From: Acanthornis magna
Taxonomy: Eukaryota > Chordata > Aves > Passeriformes > Acanthizidae
Assembly (NCBI GenBank): GCA_036785705.1
Contig: JAWUZG010000332.1
Location: 2,790,001-2,854,000 of the forward strand
Direction of reading: 5' to 3'
Length of the DNA stretch: 64,000 nt
Shown here: one piece after another, positions 28,101 through 40,800 of the stretch
How the letters are laid out: each line of letters opens with the position of its first letter
Position numbering within the stretch: position 1 is the first letter of the stretch
Position numbers and translations under genes: made by a program
Notes under the pieces: model-generated
What the model saw: the letters and a program-made list of their open reading frames with translations, nothing else
Told to the model about the DNA's origin: nothing
Database searches by the model: none

Positions 28101-31100
28101 CACAGCCATGTGCAACAAACCCTGGCTCCAATAAACATCTGAGCTGGAAAGGCACTCAGAGCAAAGCAGACACTGGTAAAATCTAATGCACTTCTCCAGC
28201 TCCAGGCAGGAGACACTGATCCACCTGGGCCAGCACCTGCCTGCAGCACAGCTGTGGCACAAAGGGAAGGAGAGAAAACTTCATATTCCTTTTTAACCAG
28301 GGCAGCTCCTTAAACAAAATGCTAACTAAACAGTTCCAGATACTCCTAGCAGGAATTATCTAAGGAAACTGCTTATACAAAATCAAACACACACAATGCA
28401 CACACACTGATATCATAAAGAAGGGGACAAGTCAAGGAAAGAGATGGCAAATAGTAATTCCGAAAAATAAAACACTGTCCTACTGTGATTTAATTGGCAA
28501 TAAAGTTGATATCCCCAAGTCAGGTCTGTTTTGCCCGTGACAGTCACTGGTGAGGGATCTCCTCTTGCTCTTATCCCACCCCACAAACCTTTCACTGTAT
28601 CTTCTCTCCCTGCCCAGCCAAGAAGAGCAGACAGAGCAGCTTTGGGCACCAGTGTTCAGCCAGGATCAGCCCCACACAAACCTCAGCCGTTCTGTGATTC
28701 TGCTCAAACTCAATATTACCTCTTTTTAAGGCTACTCACAGAATTTGCACTGTGTTCTGCAAGTACTTACTCGCTATTTTACCCATCTATCAATCAACTT
28801 TCAAAATATTCCTCTATCCAAGCAATAAGCATCCCACTGATCCAGCTTTGACAAATCTCACAGTGCTACAAATTCTTACACAAGTGAACAACAAGCAGCT
28901 TGTTATAGAGTGGCTGTTCCTGATACCAGGAGGAAATGCCATTTTATTAAGACAAATAAACTTGTCTACAATACCTCCATGCTGCTGATTGTGGTACTTC
29001 AGCCTACTTTAGAGAGAACTATACATGAACATGATAAACCATTGGGACACCATGACTACAAAACCTAAACACTAAGATTCTATATATGCACAGCCATGGA
29101 CCCATATTGTCCCAGTTCGGGCTCACAGGGCTCTGCTCCCACACTAAGACACTCACTTTTGGAATAAAATCTAGATTCTGACACTTCTCAAAAAAGTAAA
29201 CTATTTTGTTTCAGAGTCTAATGGATGCTTCCACTACCCTGATATTTTAGTATCAGGTTTCAGTATCTAAGTTTCCAGAGCCTGGTTTGCACAGTCAAGT
29301 GACAACTACGAGAGTTCATTAAGAGTAAACAGACCCAACAAAAGGTCCATGGCTATAAATTTGGTAGAGGTATTAATTCTCACTGCAAGACTTGAGTTTA
29401 GAGCACTTCTAAGAGGTTTTTTTTTCACACACACAAGGGAGCTTTACCATGACTACTTAGCAGCTGGTGTGAGGTATAGAGGCTTCAACAATGAAACAAA
29501 TATATTCTTACATGACAGGGTGTTTCTGGGGGAATGTGCGTGTCTTCCCCTTTTGTTTTCACAGATAAATAAGTATCTCAAGGACCACTAGCATACTTGC
29601 TTTTTAGTGAAAAGCAGATGCATTACAATCATTTCACACACCAGCTTTGCACACAAAGCAAATTCAGGACTCTAGCAGGCACAAATCTTTGCTTACAAAT
29701 TTTACCAGTAAATTTCACGAGTTCTTTTGGATATTAGAAAATAATTGCCTTAGAATCAAAACTTAGTTTTATAGCTGTTAAATTACATGTTGCATTTTAT
29801 TATACTTTTTCTGTGTGTTTCATCACTTGTATTAAAAATACCTGTTCCTTTATGGACAGATATTAGTAAATATCTGAAACTATAAAAAAAACAAACTTTC
29901 ATGCTTTTATTTCTCAATTCATTAAAATGCCTATTCCTTGCTTCGGTTTCTCATTAAAAGTGCCTGCATTTTGAATTATTAGATAATTATCCCAGATAAA
30001 ACAGTTCGGAAGCTTAAAAACCCAGGCAGTGAAGGCAACAGAGCAATGAGAAACATTTCCACCAGAGAATCCAATCAAGGGTTCATTCACCATCCGACTT
30101 AAACTTAAAACCCTTATCTAAACCAAAGCAAACAAAATCCATGAGTCTCAAAGCCACTCTTTCTAGAAGAAAAGGCTCAAAGCCTTATGAGAAACTCGTT
30201 TTGTGGGACGCCTCACATTCCATTTAAGGTTTATTTCACTCTATATATTCCTGCTTGTAATATCAACCAGATGTGACAACGAAGTCTAACCAGCCCTGCA
30301 AAAGATGCAAGGATATCCTGAAGCCCAGAGTTTAGGAGAGGCATGGAGAAAAAAGGCCAAGGTAGCTGGAGCTGAAGGGAAGGTTGAGGATGCAGTTATA
30401 ACCTGAGAAGCATTCTAAATTCAATGTCATTAGGGATCAGAAAGGCCAATCTCAGGGGAAATGCACCGTGCACGGCCTGGAGACACACAAGGAATCCATC
30501 AGGAACAGCAGCACTGCTGCCCCACACCATGCAGACCCTGGGCACAGGGAACAGCAGGAGAACCCACGGGTTTGTCTGCAGCTTCTCAAGCACATCATCA
30601 ACAGCAAACAATGTCCAACGTTCTAATTCCCAGCAGCAACAGGGCTGAGGAGATTCTGCTGAGCCCAGTCTACTGGAGGAACCAACTTTGTTTCTGCAAA
30701 GTCCCAGGTTTCAGCCTGGCTTACAGAACACTGAGAAAAGCTTTCCGTTTCTTTTTCAGCCTTTAACCACTCCTGAAACATCAACAGGTTTTTCCTGAAA
30801 CCGTCCAGCACACAAAATTCCTGCCTGTGTAAGCAGGTCAGCCACTCCATCTCCACCAAGTTCTGCTCAATAATAAATATGCTCATCTTTCACACTCTCA
30901 TCAAGCTACCAAACTTAGAATGTTATCTGTTTAGCTTCATCTTAAAAGAAAGAACCAAAAAGTCAAGTTTGTACCTTCATTAACAAAGCTGTGGACTGTT
31001 AGGGTCACTGCCTGCCTGCCTGCTGGAGAGGGCAGCTGTAAAAATCACAGAATTCATTTTCTACGTGGATGAGACTATGCGCTCTTGGTTCCAATAAATA

Positions 31101-31662
31101 AACCCAAAGCTTACCATTTGGACATACTGCACAGAAATATTTAGTTCTTTAAAATTTTGCATTGCTTGAGCTGTAGCAAGCTTACACAATTATAATACTC
31201 GATTTTGGACTTCCGACTTGATGAGGATTACAACTCTTAAGAAGAAAATAATTGAGTAACATCTGAGTAACTCAGAGTTAAGTTGGAAAATATGGCAGCA
31301 GAAGTAATATAGCTATACCATGGAACATTACAATTAAGACCAGCATAATCTACACTTTTTAATGTTCATTTTAATTCACTCCTCGTACATTCCACAGAAT
31401 CTACCTCACCCCTGCATCAGGCTGTCTTACTGATTTTTTGTTTCACTACTTTGATGCTATTTCGTCACTTCTGGAGGGGCTGGGTCAGAGCAGCTGCAGG
31501 GAGCAACGCAGGCACCACTGCCCTGCCACTGGAGCATCCGAGCCCATCGTGAGCAGAGGGCACTGCTGCATTTCAGACAAGCCAGAACGGAAGCAGGAAA
31601 GGACAGCTCTGGGTCTACCAGCAGTGGGACCAAGACAGAAACATGAAACAATAGAAAGCAAC

Positions 31663-31689
31663 CATATATATATATGCATGTGTGTGTGG
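31663..31689. repeat. Compound (TA)n-(TG)n microsatellite
   Basis: A short catatatatatat run passes through gcatg into tgtgtgtgg. It is likely length-polymorphic but small. Confidence 0.9.
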
Positions 31690-32699
31690 TTTTTTACAAA
31701 TTCTAGCAGGAAGCAAATTTTTCATTCTCATCCCATGACTGAAAAACGCAACCAAACTACACTTGGAACTGTAACAGTTCACTTGAGCTAAGATTTATTT
31801 GCTTATAATACACACTCTATTTATATAACACTTGTATCTTCAAAAGAAAAAGCAAGTTTCTTCTGACAAACAGTGTTAAAGTGATCTATCTAATGCAGTG
31901 CTGTACAGTAAGCAAGACTTTGAATGAATGTCAGTGAATAAAGACAAATGTTCCGACAGCATCCGTGGGGAGGCATTACAGAACACGGCATTCAGATTAA
32001 TCATTCTATTCTATGGAACTTTATTACAATCTTTATATTCTAAAAGCAAAATTATTACCCTTGCTGTTAAGGGCTACAATGCATCATGATTACATGACCT
32101 ACTGAAAAATACCCTCTGTGGTACTGAAAAGGCTCAGCACTTTCACTTCATTTCTTTGAGCGAGGCTCCTGAGGACAGATGCACACACAACATTCCACTG
32201 AAACCACAAATTACCAGAGTGTTCTCTTTAAGACATCCAGGTACAATGAGACCACTCACAGAGCAATTTTCAACACGTTCGACTCGCATTTGTAGAGATA
32301 GAGGCAAACTCTATGAAAGCTTTTCTCTTGAAAGCATCATCATCATTAGACATCAAACCCACATGAAGCAAATCTCCTAAGAAATAAATATAACTGGCAC
32401 CTTCCAGAGACCAGATAAAGGCATCTGCAAGTATATGCCCGCTCACATTTCACACTCAAGAGGAATTTCAAGATCTAAAATTTCAAAACCACGTGAAGAA
32501 CATTAGGAAATGCAACCAAATTGCTCAGCTCAAGCAAATTCATTGAGCAAATATATCTTAGTGGATTTAAAAGTCATGACAAAGCTTGCAAGACAAGCCC
32601 AACAAAGATTTTTCCAAGCAGATTTTAAGACTAATAGACAGCTATAGCTCATCATTTTTTACTATTTTTTAAATCTGCAGAATAATGGCATTGACTTAC

Positions 32700-32762
32700 T
32701 TGTACAATTTTTCACGAGCAAGTTGGGACAAAACCGAAAGTTCATTAGAGAATTTCTCCAAA
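32700..32762 (-). other. Possible cryptic or alternative 63-bp exon in SLIT3 intron
   Basis: On the minus strand a segment between a tgcag acceptor-like site and a near-consensus AA|gtaagt donor is 63 bp long. It has exactly the phase of the neighbouring SLIT3 exons: one codon-completing base, 20 codons, two trailing bases. Read in that phase it has no stop and would add LEKFSNELSVLSQLAREKLY. It sits 1,161 bp downstream of exon 4, so inclusion would be frame-preserving. Against it: the sequence before the acceptor lacks a pyrimidine tract, the peptide matches no SLIT segment or LRR pattern, and a stop-free stretch this short is common by chance. Confidence 0.15.
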
Positions 32763-33667
32763 CTGCATCGATATCATTTGTTGCACAACACTGCTCAACT
32801 TGCCTCTTTTTAACATAAACCAAGAACCTCCTCTGTTGAAGTCATGTGATTGCAAAATTAATCTGCACTATCACCATGTACTTTGTATTTCCACAGGAAG
32901 AAAAATTTATTGCACTGCCTAAATGGTTTGTTTGGTTGCACATATACATATTAAAACAATTATAAAAACTCCACAAGAATGGAGAACTTTTCCAGCCACT
33001 CTGTAGTAGCTTTACAATTTCACTAACCAAATCACAGGTCTTAGTATCTGATCTTCCATACATCAACTCAAGCACTGAAAGAACAGTTTTACCAAATTTC
33101 AAAAAGTGAATTTGGATCATGAGTTTGACTTGAGCAAGATCCAGAAAATTATTTCAAACAGCTTTTGAGAAGACAGGTGACTCTTTTCTTGATAGTAACT
33201 ATGCGGCACCTGCTTATCCATTTTATTTTTTATACATTTTTTAAAATATATTTTGTAAATCATCCAGTTATTGTTCTAACACCACCCTCTCCCTCCTCCC
33301 ACCAAAAAGAAATAATGCCAAGTTCAGGTTAGCCTTCTCTTGCTATTGAAATGGGCCTTGATGCCATCTAAACATTTTATAACACAGCTTTTATATTTCA
33401 AGGAAAAAAGATTGTTTACCTCTCCATATTTCCCTCATCTTCGTGCCTGATGAGGCAGCAGCCATAATTTTGCTGGTGTATCTGGCAATACCTTGACTTA
33501 GTTAAAAAGATAATTTTCTAAACTGAAGAACCTATAACTAGCTCCATTATTTTAAAATAAGTTTATGCAACCTCTCTTTGCGGGCATTTAGACTGAACCA
33601 GATATGTGAACCTGACACTTTCCATGGTTTCTGGAGCTCTACACAGAGGGTTCAAAATAAGTCACCT

Positions 33668-33675
33668 TGACGTCA
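33668..33675. promoter_or_regulatory. Candidate full palindromic CRE (TGACGTCA)
   Basis: A perfect TGACGTCA octamer, the CREB/ATF consensus, lies about 250 bp downstream of exon 4 in the direction of transcription. It keeps its CpG. Function is inferred from the motif alone. Confidence 0.3.
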
Positions 33676-33923
33676 TCCTGGTGAATATATGAGGAACAGA
33701 AAAATTTTGTGGTTTCTCTTCGCTCTGATATTTATGCTCTACCAAATTACAACTACACACAAGAAAACACAACACATCCCCTAAAAAACCCTTACTAACT
33801 AGCAGTTTAATATCACAAAAAATTAAACCTCTCACCGCAGTCAAAACACAAACATGTGAATCTGCACACTAAGGAACATAAAATAGAAACATACCACAGA
33901 AAAATAAATCAGATTATACTTAC

Positions 33924-33995
33924 AGCCTAGTTAACTTCTGTGTGTTCTGAAAAAGCAGCTCAGGAAGAACTTGCAATTTATTCTTGTTCAGACGC
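33924..33995 (-). CDS. SLIT3: SLIT3 leucine-rich-repeat exon (probable exon 4)
   Basis: This 72-bp exon on the minus strand encodes the third visible leucine-rich repeat of the SLIT3 D1 domain, 19.4 kb downstream of the previous exon. The acceptor is tgtttag, with a weak AT-rich pyrimidine tract, and the donor is gtaagt. The first base G joins the preceding CT to give leucine; the exon then encodes [16 protein letters not shown] followed by NTQKLTR and a split leucine codon. From family memory this is nearly identical to mammalian SLIT3 ([20 protein letters not shown]) and different from SLIT2 (RLNRNHLQLFPELLF). It is the strongest discriminator for SLIT3. The next expected exon (repeat with ENQIQ and PRKAFRG) was not found between here and base 1, so the following intron is at least 33.9 kb long. 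Confidence 0.96.
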
Positions 33996-34857
33996 CTAAA
34001 CAGTTACAATTAGAACAAAAAAAAAATAGATTAGATTATCTTCCAATTTAAGAAGTTTATTCTGTTATGCATAAACACGTGAAGCTCCCATTGTACTAAA
34101 CCTCATGCTATGAACTCTCCATGGGCTGCCTTGTGGCACTTTTTTCACCCAGGAGCCAAACCGTGGCATTTGCAGAGTCCCTGCCTACACCCCTGAGGTG
34201 GGGAGCCAGGGGACAGTCACCACCAGGTTTTAATAGGCATGAGTACACAAATATAATTTTTACATTTTCCTCTGGATGCCTCCTGACAGAGAATCATGCA
34301 CTGGGCTCACACAGCTTTAGGAACAGCTACTGGCAGGAACCTGGATTTTCATTCTCCTTCAAAAAATGCAGGCACAGTGAATTCAGTAACTTGACCAACC
34401 AAGATTACTCCCAGATTAGCCATTATTTCTGTAGTACACGTAATTTCTTTTTTTAAAGAATTTTCTTGAAACTTCACTTGGAAAACCTGAGCACTGTTGT
34501 AGAAAATATGAACATATGGGTAACCAGATGACTATATGGTGATTTGAAATAGAATATTAATCCTGAAGATTCTTCCAGGAACATTTTAGAGAACAGATTA
34601 GTGTTTATACATTAGTCCCTTTTACTCACTCACTATCTAAGTTTTACTCTGATGACAACTTGCCAGTTTTTAGAAAATAACCATTCCAAGCTATCCCAAC
34701 CCAGTAACTATAAAAAGCACGAGCCTCCTCTCCATAAAACGTGTGACACAACCTAAAAGCAGTTCTGCTTGTAAGACATAATCTTCTTCTTCAATCCTTC
34801 TTCTGTTGTCTTACTGACAATAAAACAGCCCCTTCTCTCTCAGTCCTAATGAACGCT

Positions 34858-34888
34858 ATTTGCATAATGAGGTGACCTGAACTAATTA
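34858..34888 (+). promoter_or_regulatory. Candidate octamer plus homeodomain site cluster
   Basis: A perfect POU octamer atttgcat (34858-34865) is followed by tgacct and, 18 bp after the octamer, a taatta homeodomain core (34883-34888). It lies about 860 bp upstream of exon 4 in transcript direction. Arrangements like this occur in developmental enhancers; conservation is unknown. Confidence 0.25.
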
Positions 34889-37800
34889 CACACACCCCAG
34901 TGCCGTACAGAGGAAGCTGACACGTCCTCTAAGTTCATACATGAGCTTGTCTTTGAGCCTCCTTTGTTCCCCATCCACCTTCCAGGTTAGCTTTGATGGC
35001 AGATCTATTTTTGCTGAAGTTTTGATCTCCAAAGGCACCTGGAACTTTTATAAACCCACGGCTACTCAGCAGCCCATATCTGCTTTCCAGTTCTCTTGCG
35101 CACTGAGTAATGTCACTATCAGAATTCGAGAATTTTTGGAATTGAAAGGCCTTCCTGAGATCAAACTAACACTGTGGGGTTTGATATGGCAGAGTTTCCA
35201 CATGGCCACCATATGAACATGCCTTGCAAGATAAAGGGATGATGGAGGAGAGGGGAATATTAACTTCTCTTTCTGACACCTAGAACAGATCAAAGGCTGC
35301 AGCTGCAGCTCGCAGAGCCTGAGCGCTGTGCATTACACACCACACGATCACCAATATTTGTATCTGCTGAAGTTATTTCCTACAGCTTTTACCAACTACT
35401 CAATGGCATTTTTGAGATAAACGAACAAAGCAGAAAATGAGACATGGAAGAATATGAGAAATACTAGTTTTGCATTTGAGAAAATACGTGGGAAGATTTG
35501 AAGCTGGATTCCCTCACACCCATGTGACACTTGACAGTTTTGTACCTAAGCAAACTTCATCTTGTGTAATTCAAGGTCGATAGCAATGTGCTACTTAACC
35601 CCCATCAAATTCATTACCTCAGTTAAGCATGTTTATCTTTCAGAATAACAGGAAGAAATAGAACTAAAAAAATTACTTATACAGCACACCTCAGCTCCAT
35701 CCTCATTCACCAGGATTGCCACTAGGCATCGAGAAACACTGAATAAAATCAACTTATTTGTCATTCAAAATGAAAGAGTGCCAGTGAAATGCATCTATTA
35801 CACATGGTATCCAGTGTTTACTCCCGTGTCTGATTTTCATTTCAGATTTCACAATGTACACATAATTACCCACTGTCAACCCCAAGTCATCTGACTTATT
35901 TCAAAGCAACACCCCAGGAATATGTTTTAAGAATATTCTTTTCTCTACTTGCAAGGATTTCACAAATGCTGAGCTTATGCTTATTGTTTTAAGCCAAAGA
36001 AACTAATCAAAATCAGATTTAGTTTCTAGAACAGGAGGTTTCACACCAACACGAAGACAAAAAAATATATGTAGTAGCAATAAATCATATTTCCAGGTTA
36101 GCAAGCTTGCAGCCAGAGAAGTCAAACATTTACAACTTGCAGTGATACAAACAACTCAGAGGGGGAAAAAACCACTTAACATCAAGGTTTTTTCTCTAGC
36201 TCTACTATCAAATTAATCCAGAAGATTAAGCATTTGAAATTATTTCCTATTACTTCCGCTCTAAGGGCAGGTTACCTTACTAATTGGTAACGAAGCAAAT
36301 TAATGTAACAACAAACACTTGAAGAGTCCATGGCTATCCATGTCTTGGTTCAAGCTATGGGACGCTCCAAACAACTTTACAGCACTTTCTGAGATTTATT
36401 TCAAATTTAAACTTCCGCCAAAAGTCACTTCATTCATAGTTTGACTCTCAGGGGAACGAAGGGAATGAACAGGGGCTTGTTTCTATTGAACATCACCTAC
36501 TGTATTAAAACTTCTACTGCAATACTCACCGAAATATAAGACTAGATCACCTCATAGAAACTTAGACATACCTGATGTAGGATACATTTAACATGCTCAT
36601 ATTTATTATGTGCCAGAAAGCCACCAATAGCCTAGGAAAAAATCCCAATTACACCTCTTATTTCTTTTCCTGGGCTTGAGAGAAAGGCCATTAAGAAAGT
36701 CCTCGATACAGAAGTATCAAAGCACCAGACAGGATGTTTTTAAATTCCAAAAAAGAGACAGAGACGTGTTTAAATATTATTTAATGAAAAGACCAAATGT
36801 TCTGAATGGTCATTTAGAAGCACTGTTTCCTCTGGTTTGACGAAGAAGTGCCAAACATGGATGAAATGCAGTGGAACAGCTCCTAACACATCATCTGACA
36901 AAACTGACATTTATCCTCACCTATCAGGATCGGCTCTAGGACAGAAAGGGAATTTGCAGTGCAAGGTAAAGCAACATTAGGAGTGCCAGCGCAGGGATGG
37001 AGCTGTTCCCTCAGGAGAGGTGCAAAGACCAGGCTGGGCACACCGAGGGATCTGCTGGGACCCAATGATCCCAACAGAGGCACAGAACTGCCCCCTGCTT
37101 GCCTAGACCTGGTGCCATCCCATTACTGCATAAATCTGAATCCTGCCAGCTGTCTATTTTAATTACAGCAGTGTTTCTGATTTCATACCCAGGAAAAGGT
37201 GACGCCATGTAACAGTGAAATAAAAATGGTCTGCAAAAAGTCTGTAAACAAACTGAGGTAGAACCTTGTAAAATGATTCCATGGACATGGTTCCTGGGAC
37301 TGTACTTTAATAACAAATATAGATATTCCTGATTTTAAATTAGTGACTTAAAATAGAAATAACACCAGGAAATACAAGGAATGTGAATTTAAATCCAAGC
37401 CACTTTTGCAACTGTAACTAGCTACATCATGAAGGAATGCCAGGTCAGCTTTGTGAATCTGAACAGTAGACTACAATTAAAAAAACATAATTTATATCTT
37501 CTCATAAGCAAAATCATTCCAATTTTGACCGTCGCACTAAACCCCAGGACTGTTCAGACTGCGAATGCCACCTGGGATGCAGCACAAAAAGAAACCCTTG
37601 GAATTCGCCTCTTCCCTGGTGCTACAAACATATCAGCCCTGCACACACAGCACCTTCCAGCACCCAGCACCGAGGAGGAACCTGGGGCACAGAGCCAGGC
37701 AAGATCTGCTCCACATTATTTGACCTGGGACTGCTGGATGGGAATGCAGCTGCTCAGTCTCCAGTGAGTTTCCAACTGGATGCTTTACAGCTAATAAGAC

Positions 37801-40800
37801 CTGCAAAGTATTCTGGGAATTCGGAGCGCTGGGCAGAATGATGCATAATCATCGAATGCCACGGAGCAGATTAGCTCCAGCGCTGGATCAGAAGTAGCTC
37901 TGCATGTGCACAGCATGGAGCCCAGACTAATAAAGCCTCCTGGAAGCTGAAGAACTGTGCAGAGAGGCTCTCCAGGAGTCGTATCAGCTCTGGCAATACC
38001 TGGACTGAGTCAAATTTATTAACTCTGATGAGATACGTGCTGGCTGTACAGTCACCAATCTCCATGCACTGCAACTCCCTCCACCTTCCAGACTGCTTTA
38101 GCCACTGCTGTGCATGGGAAACACAACTTGGCATATTCTGCTTTGTTCGTCTGCTCCTCAGGTCCCCAAAAGTGACCCCAAAGAGCTTACCAGGCACCAA
38201 CTGCACACAAAGTCCTCCATTTGTAAGCAATGGGCCTCCAGGAGCCCATCCACCACCTCCAGGGCATGGAGAGCACCACAGCAGGACACTGCTCTCTCAC
38301 CAGGCTCAGATTCACCCTGCTTCTGCTGGAAGATGGTTAGGGAGCTGTAAAGGATAAAAGCTAAAAGCCCACACTTCTGTCTGCAGGAATTCAGTGCAGA
38401 AGTCAAATGCTGCTACTCCCAAAAATATTATAAATCTGTGGCACATTCTTAATAATGGTTGCTTGGTAATTCTTAATACTGCTTGTTGACTTCTATGCTC
38501 ATATAAAATTAGTACATAAATATCTGCACTTCACAGCTTTATCATATCACAAACTGCCTTTTCTTTCTTTATTACTCAAATGGGCTGAAACGCAGACTCA
38601 AAGAACGTGTGACCTTTAGAAGTCCATACATGTACCGCTGTCCTCTGGGTTATTATTTTCTCCAGAGCAGCCCCACACAGCATCAAACACACTGTCCCAA
38701 CACAGGACAAACAATTCCTCTCACCTCCCAAAAATATTTTGCTCATATCTATATAAACAAGTGCCAGTTTCTCCCCCTCCTCCCTCAGCCTGCTGCCCAA
38801 CTGGGGGTTCCTATGTCCTGAAGGCAAAGGGATAGAGGGAAACAACCTCTGTGTCAATCACACAATATCAAGGGCCCTTAAAAAAACAACGGAGAAGTTA
38901 TTAACTGTGAAATTCCTACCTTCCTGGCTCCAACAAGGCTAATCATATTCCTTCCTCTGTCTGAAGCTGGGATAGGAGGGAAACTTAACTATTAAGATTC
39001 CCCTGATTATTGAAATGCAGAGTGAAAAACAACCACTAAAACCTGAAAAGAGACAATGCTGCCAGACTAGAGGAGGACTGAAGATGTTTATCAGGATCAT
39101 TCTCTGAAACAAATAGAAGAAAAGATCTACACTTTACAAAAGTTATTTTAATATTAATTATACTTTTGCTTTACTCCTTTTCTTGTCTTCTGGATAACTT
39201 CTGGGTGAGTAAAAAACCCTCAATATTGGTAGGAAAATTTTCAGTTTGTTCTTAAGGCAGAGGTCATGTTTTCCTGGAGGAGAAACTTCCTGTGGGTACT
39301 GATTTCAGCTGCATCCCTCATGTTCACAGCATTGGAAGGGTCACATCCAATTCTAGTTCTGTTTTCTCATGGAGCTCCAATCAAAATAACAGCAAAGAGG
39401 AGCTAAATTTAATCTGTTTTAAAGGCATGATCAGCATAGATGGAAAAGAACAAAATGGAAGCAGAACTAGAACATTGCTCAACTTGCAGCTATTTTAATC
39501 TTTTTTTCAAGAAGAATCTAAAGCAGATTCTTTGCTACTGCAAGTTGAAGGAGAGCACATTCCAACAAGCCTGCAGTGTGACACCCCTCACGTGCAGAAC
39601 ATCCCCTCCTGCTCAGCCCTAAGACTACCAGGGCAAGGTTTCAGAAGATTCAGAAGAATTTCGGGGTTCAGAAGTCAAACAAACGGGTAAAAGAACACGT
39701 AAAATATCAGACTCATCCATTCCTTATACAATTAATTTGAAAATCTGAAAAAGCTGCAGTGCAGTCACCATCCTTGACTTCTCGTTCATTTACATCCAAG
39801 GTGTGCAAGGAGTGGGTCTGAGGAGCAACATTAACAGATCACACCAAATATAATTGCGTCCAGTATTTTGAGACAGAGCACTTTCAGCTTGATGCTTTGT
39901 TATCACAGCCACAGGACAGTTTTGAGTGAGAAACACATCAGAGAAAACCCAAAGCCCCTTTTCTGCAGAGCTACAATGAGGAGATGCCTGATCACTCCTC
40001 GAGAAATTTCCTCCTTCCAAGTCCCAGAGACACTCACCTGCTTCCCATGGACTATGGAATCCATATAAAAGCCCCTTGGAAAAGCAATGCAAGTATTATT
40101 TATTCAAACTTGGCAAACTCTGCAATTTTCCAGTGCAGTTTGATTTCTCATTATGCCACTGACTTGGTTTGAAATTTTTGAATACCATAACACCAGTTAC
40201 TTCAGGCAAACTGCAAATATTCAAGACCTGAGGAGAAATCACCAAATTTGCATGGCTATGGAGGAAAAAAGCAAAGGACCCAGCTCTGCTAGACAATCTC
40301 ACAGCAAAAATCTCTTCAGCACATCTTTGCTTTTCATTTACAAGGTCTTGTGGTATTATACTAATATTACTGAACACATTCCACCCAGAAATGTAAGTTG
40401 ATACACAGGCTCTGCCTTAAACTGTCAGTTTTATTATTGCCTCCAAATAGAGCAATTATCTGGTTTTAACCCCATGAATGTGTGTAATACCCCATCAGCC
40501 TCCAAATCCTGTGTCTGCTTTTCTACTGCGCATTGACAGCTTTTCTCCCAAATCAAAGTACTTTGTATTTGTCATGAAATAAGCAGCACTCAGTTCCTTT
40601 CCACAAAAGTTCAACAACTTTGAAGTTTGGTTTAACATCTATATCCACATTGTTGCCAACCACACAACTCATTCTCCAACAGAAAAATCAAAATTACAGT
40701 GCTTTTAAATTTTTTTAAAATGGATGGCTTTAAAGGAGCAGTCCTGCTACTTCAGCCTTTAATATCCAGAAATTATCCAAGTAACTTTGGGTTCAGGACC

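Larger units (their letters stand above)
1..33923 (-). other. SLIT3 intron downstream of probable exon 4 (partial)
   Basis: At least 33.9 kb of intron, open at the low edge of the window. I looked for the next expected 72-bp LRR exons (repeats carrying PRKAFRG and then ISCIEDGAFRAL in the family) and did not see them. Contents: a poly(A) tract at 519-544, an A-rich low-complexity tract at 3178-3300, the minisatellite at 16892-17316, a CR1 relic at 21680-21729 and a TA/TG tract at 31663-31689. There are GC-richer patches at about 4080-4380, 8200-8430, 15340-15990, 20720-20930, 23160-23590 and 37540-37760. Motif candidates are at 10412-10437, 25141-25151 and 33668-33675, and a possible cryptic exon is at 32700-32762. 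The rest is plain intronic sequence. Confidence 0.8.

Noticed and set aside
1..33923. Search for the SLIT3-hosted microRNA mir-218-2 and the next LRR exons
   Set aside because: mir-218-2 is known from a later SLIT3 intron, and I saw neither its mature sequence nor the next exons here.
38576..38857. Minus-strand frame with ALVYIDMSKIF, faintly like the reverse-transcriptase motif VVYLDFSKAF of CR1
   Set aside because: Only about ten residues resemble the motif. The following family residues are absent and no CR1 nucleotide similarity was seen nearby.
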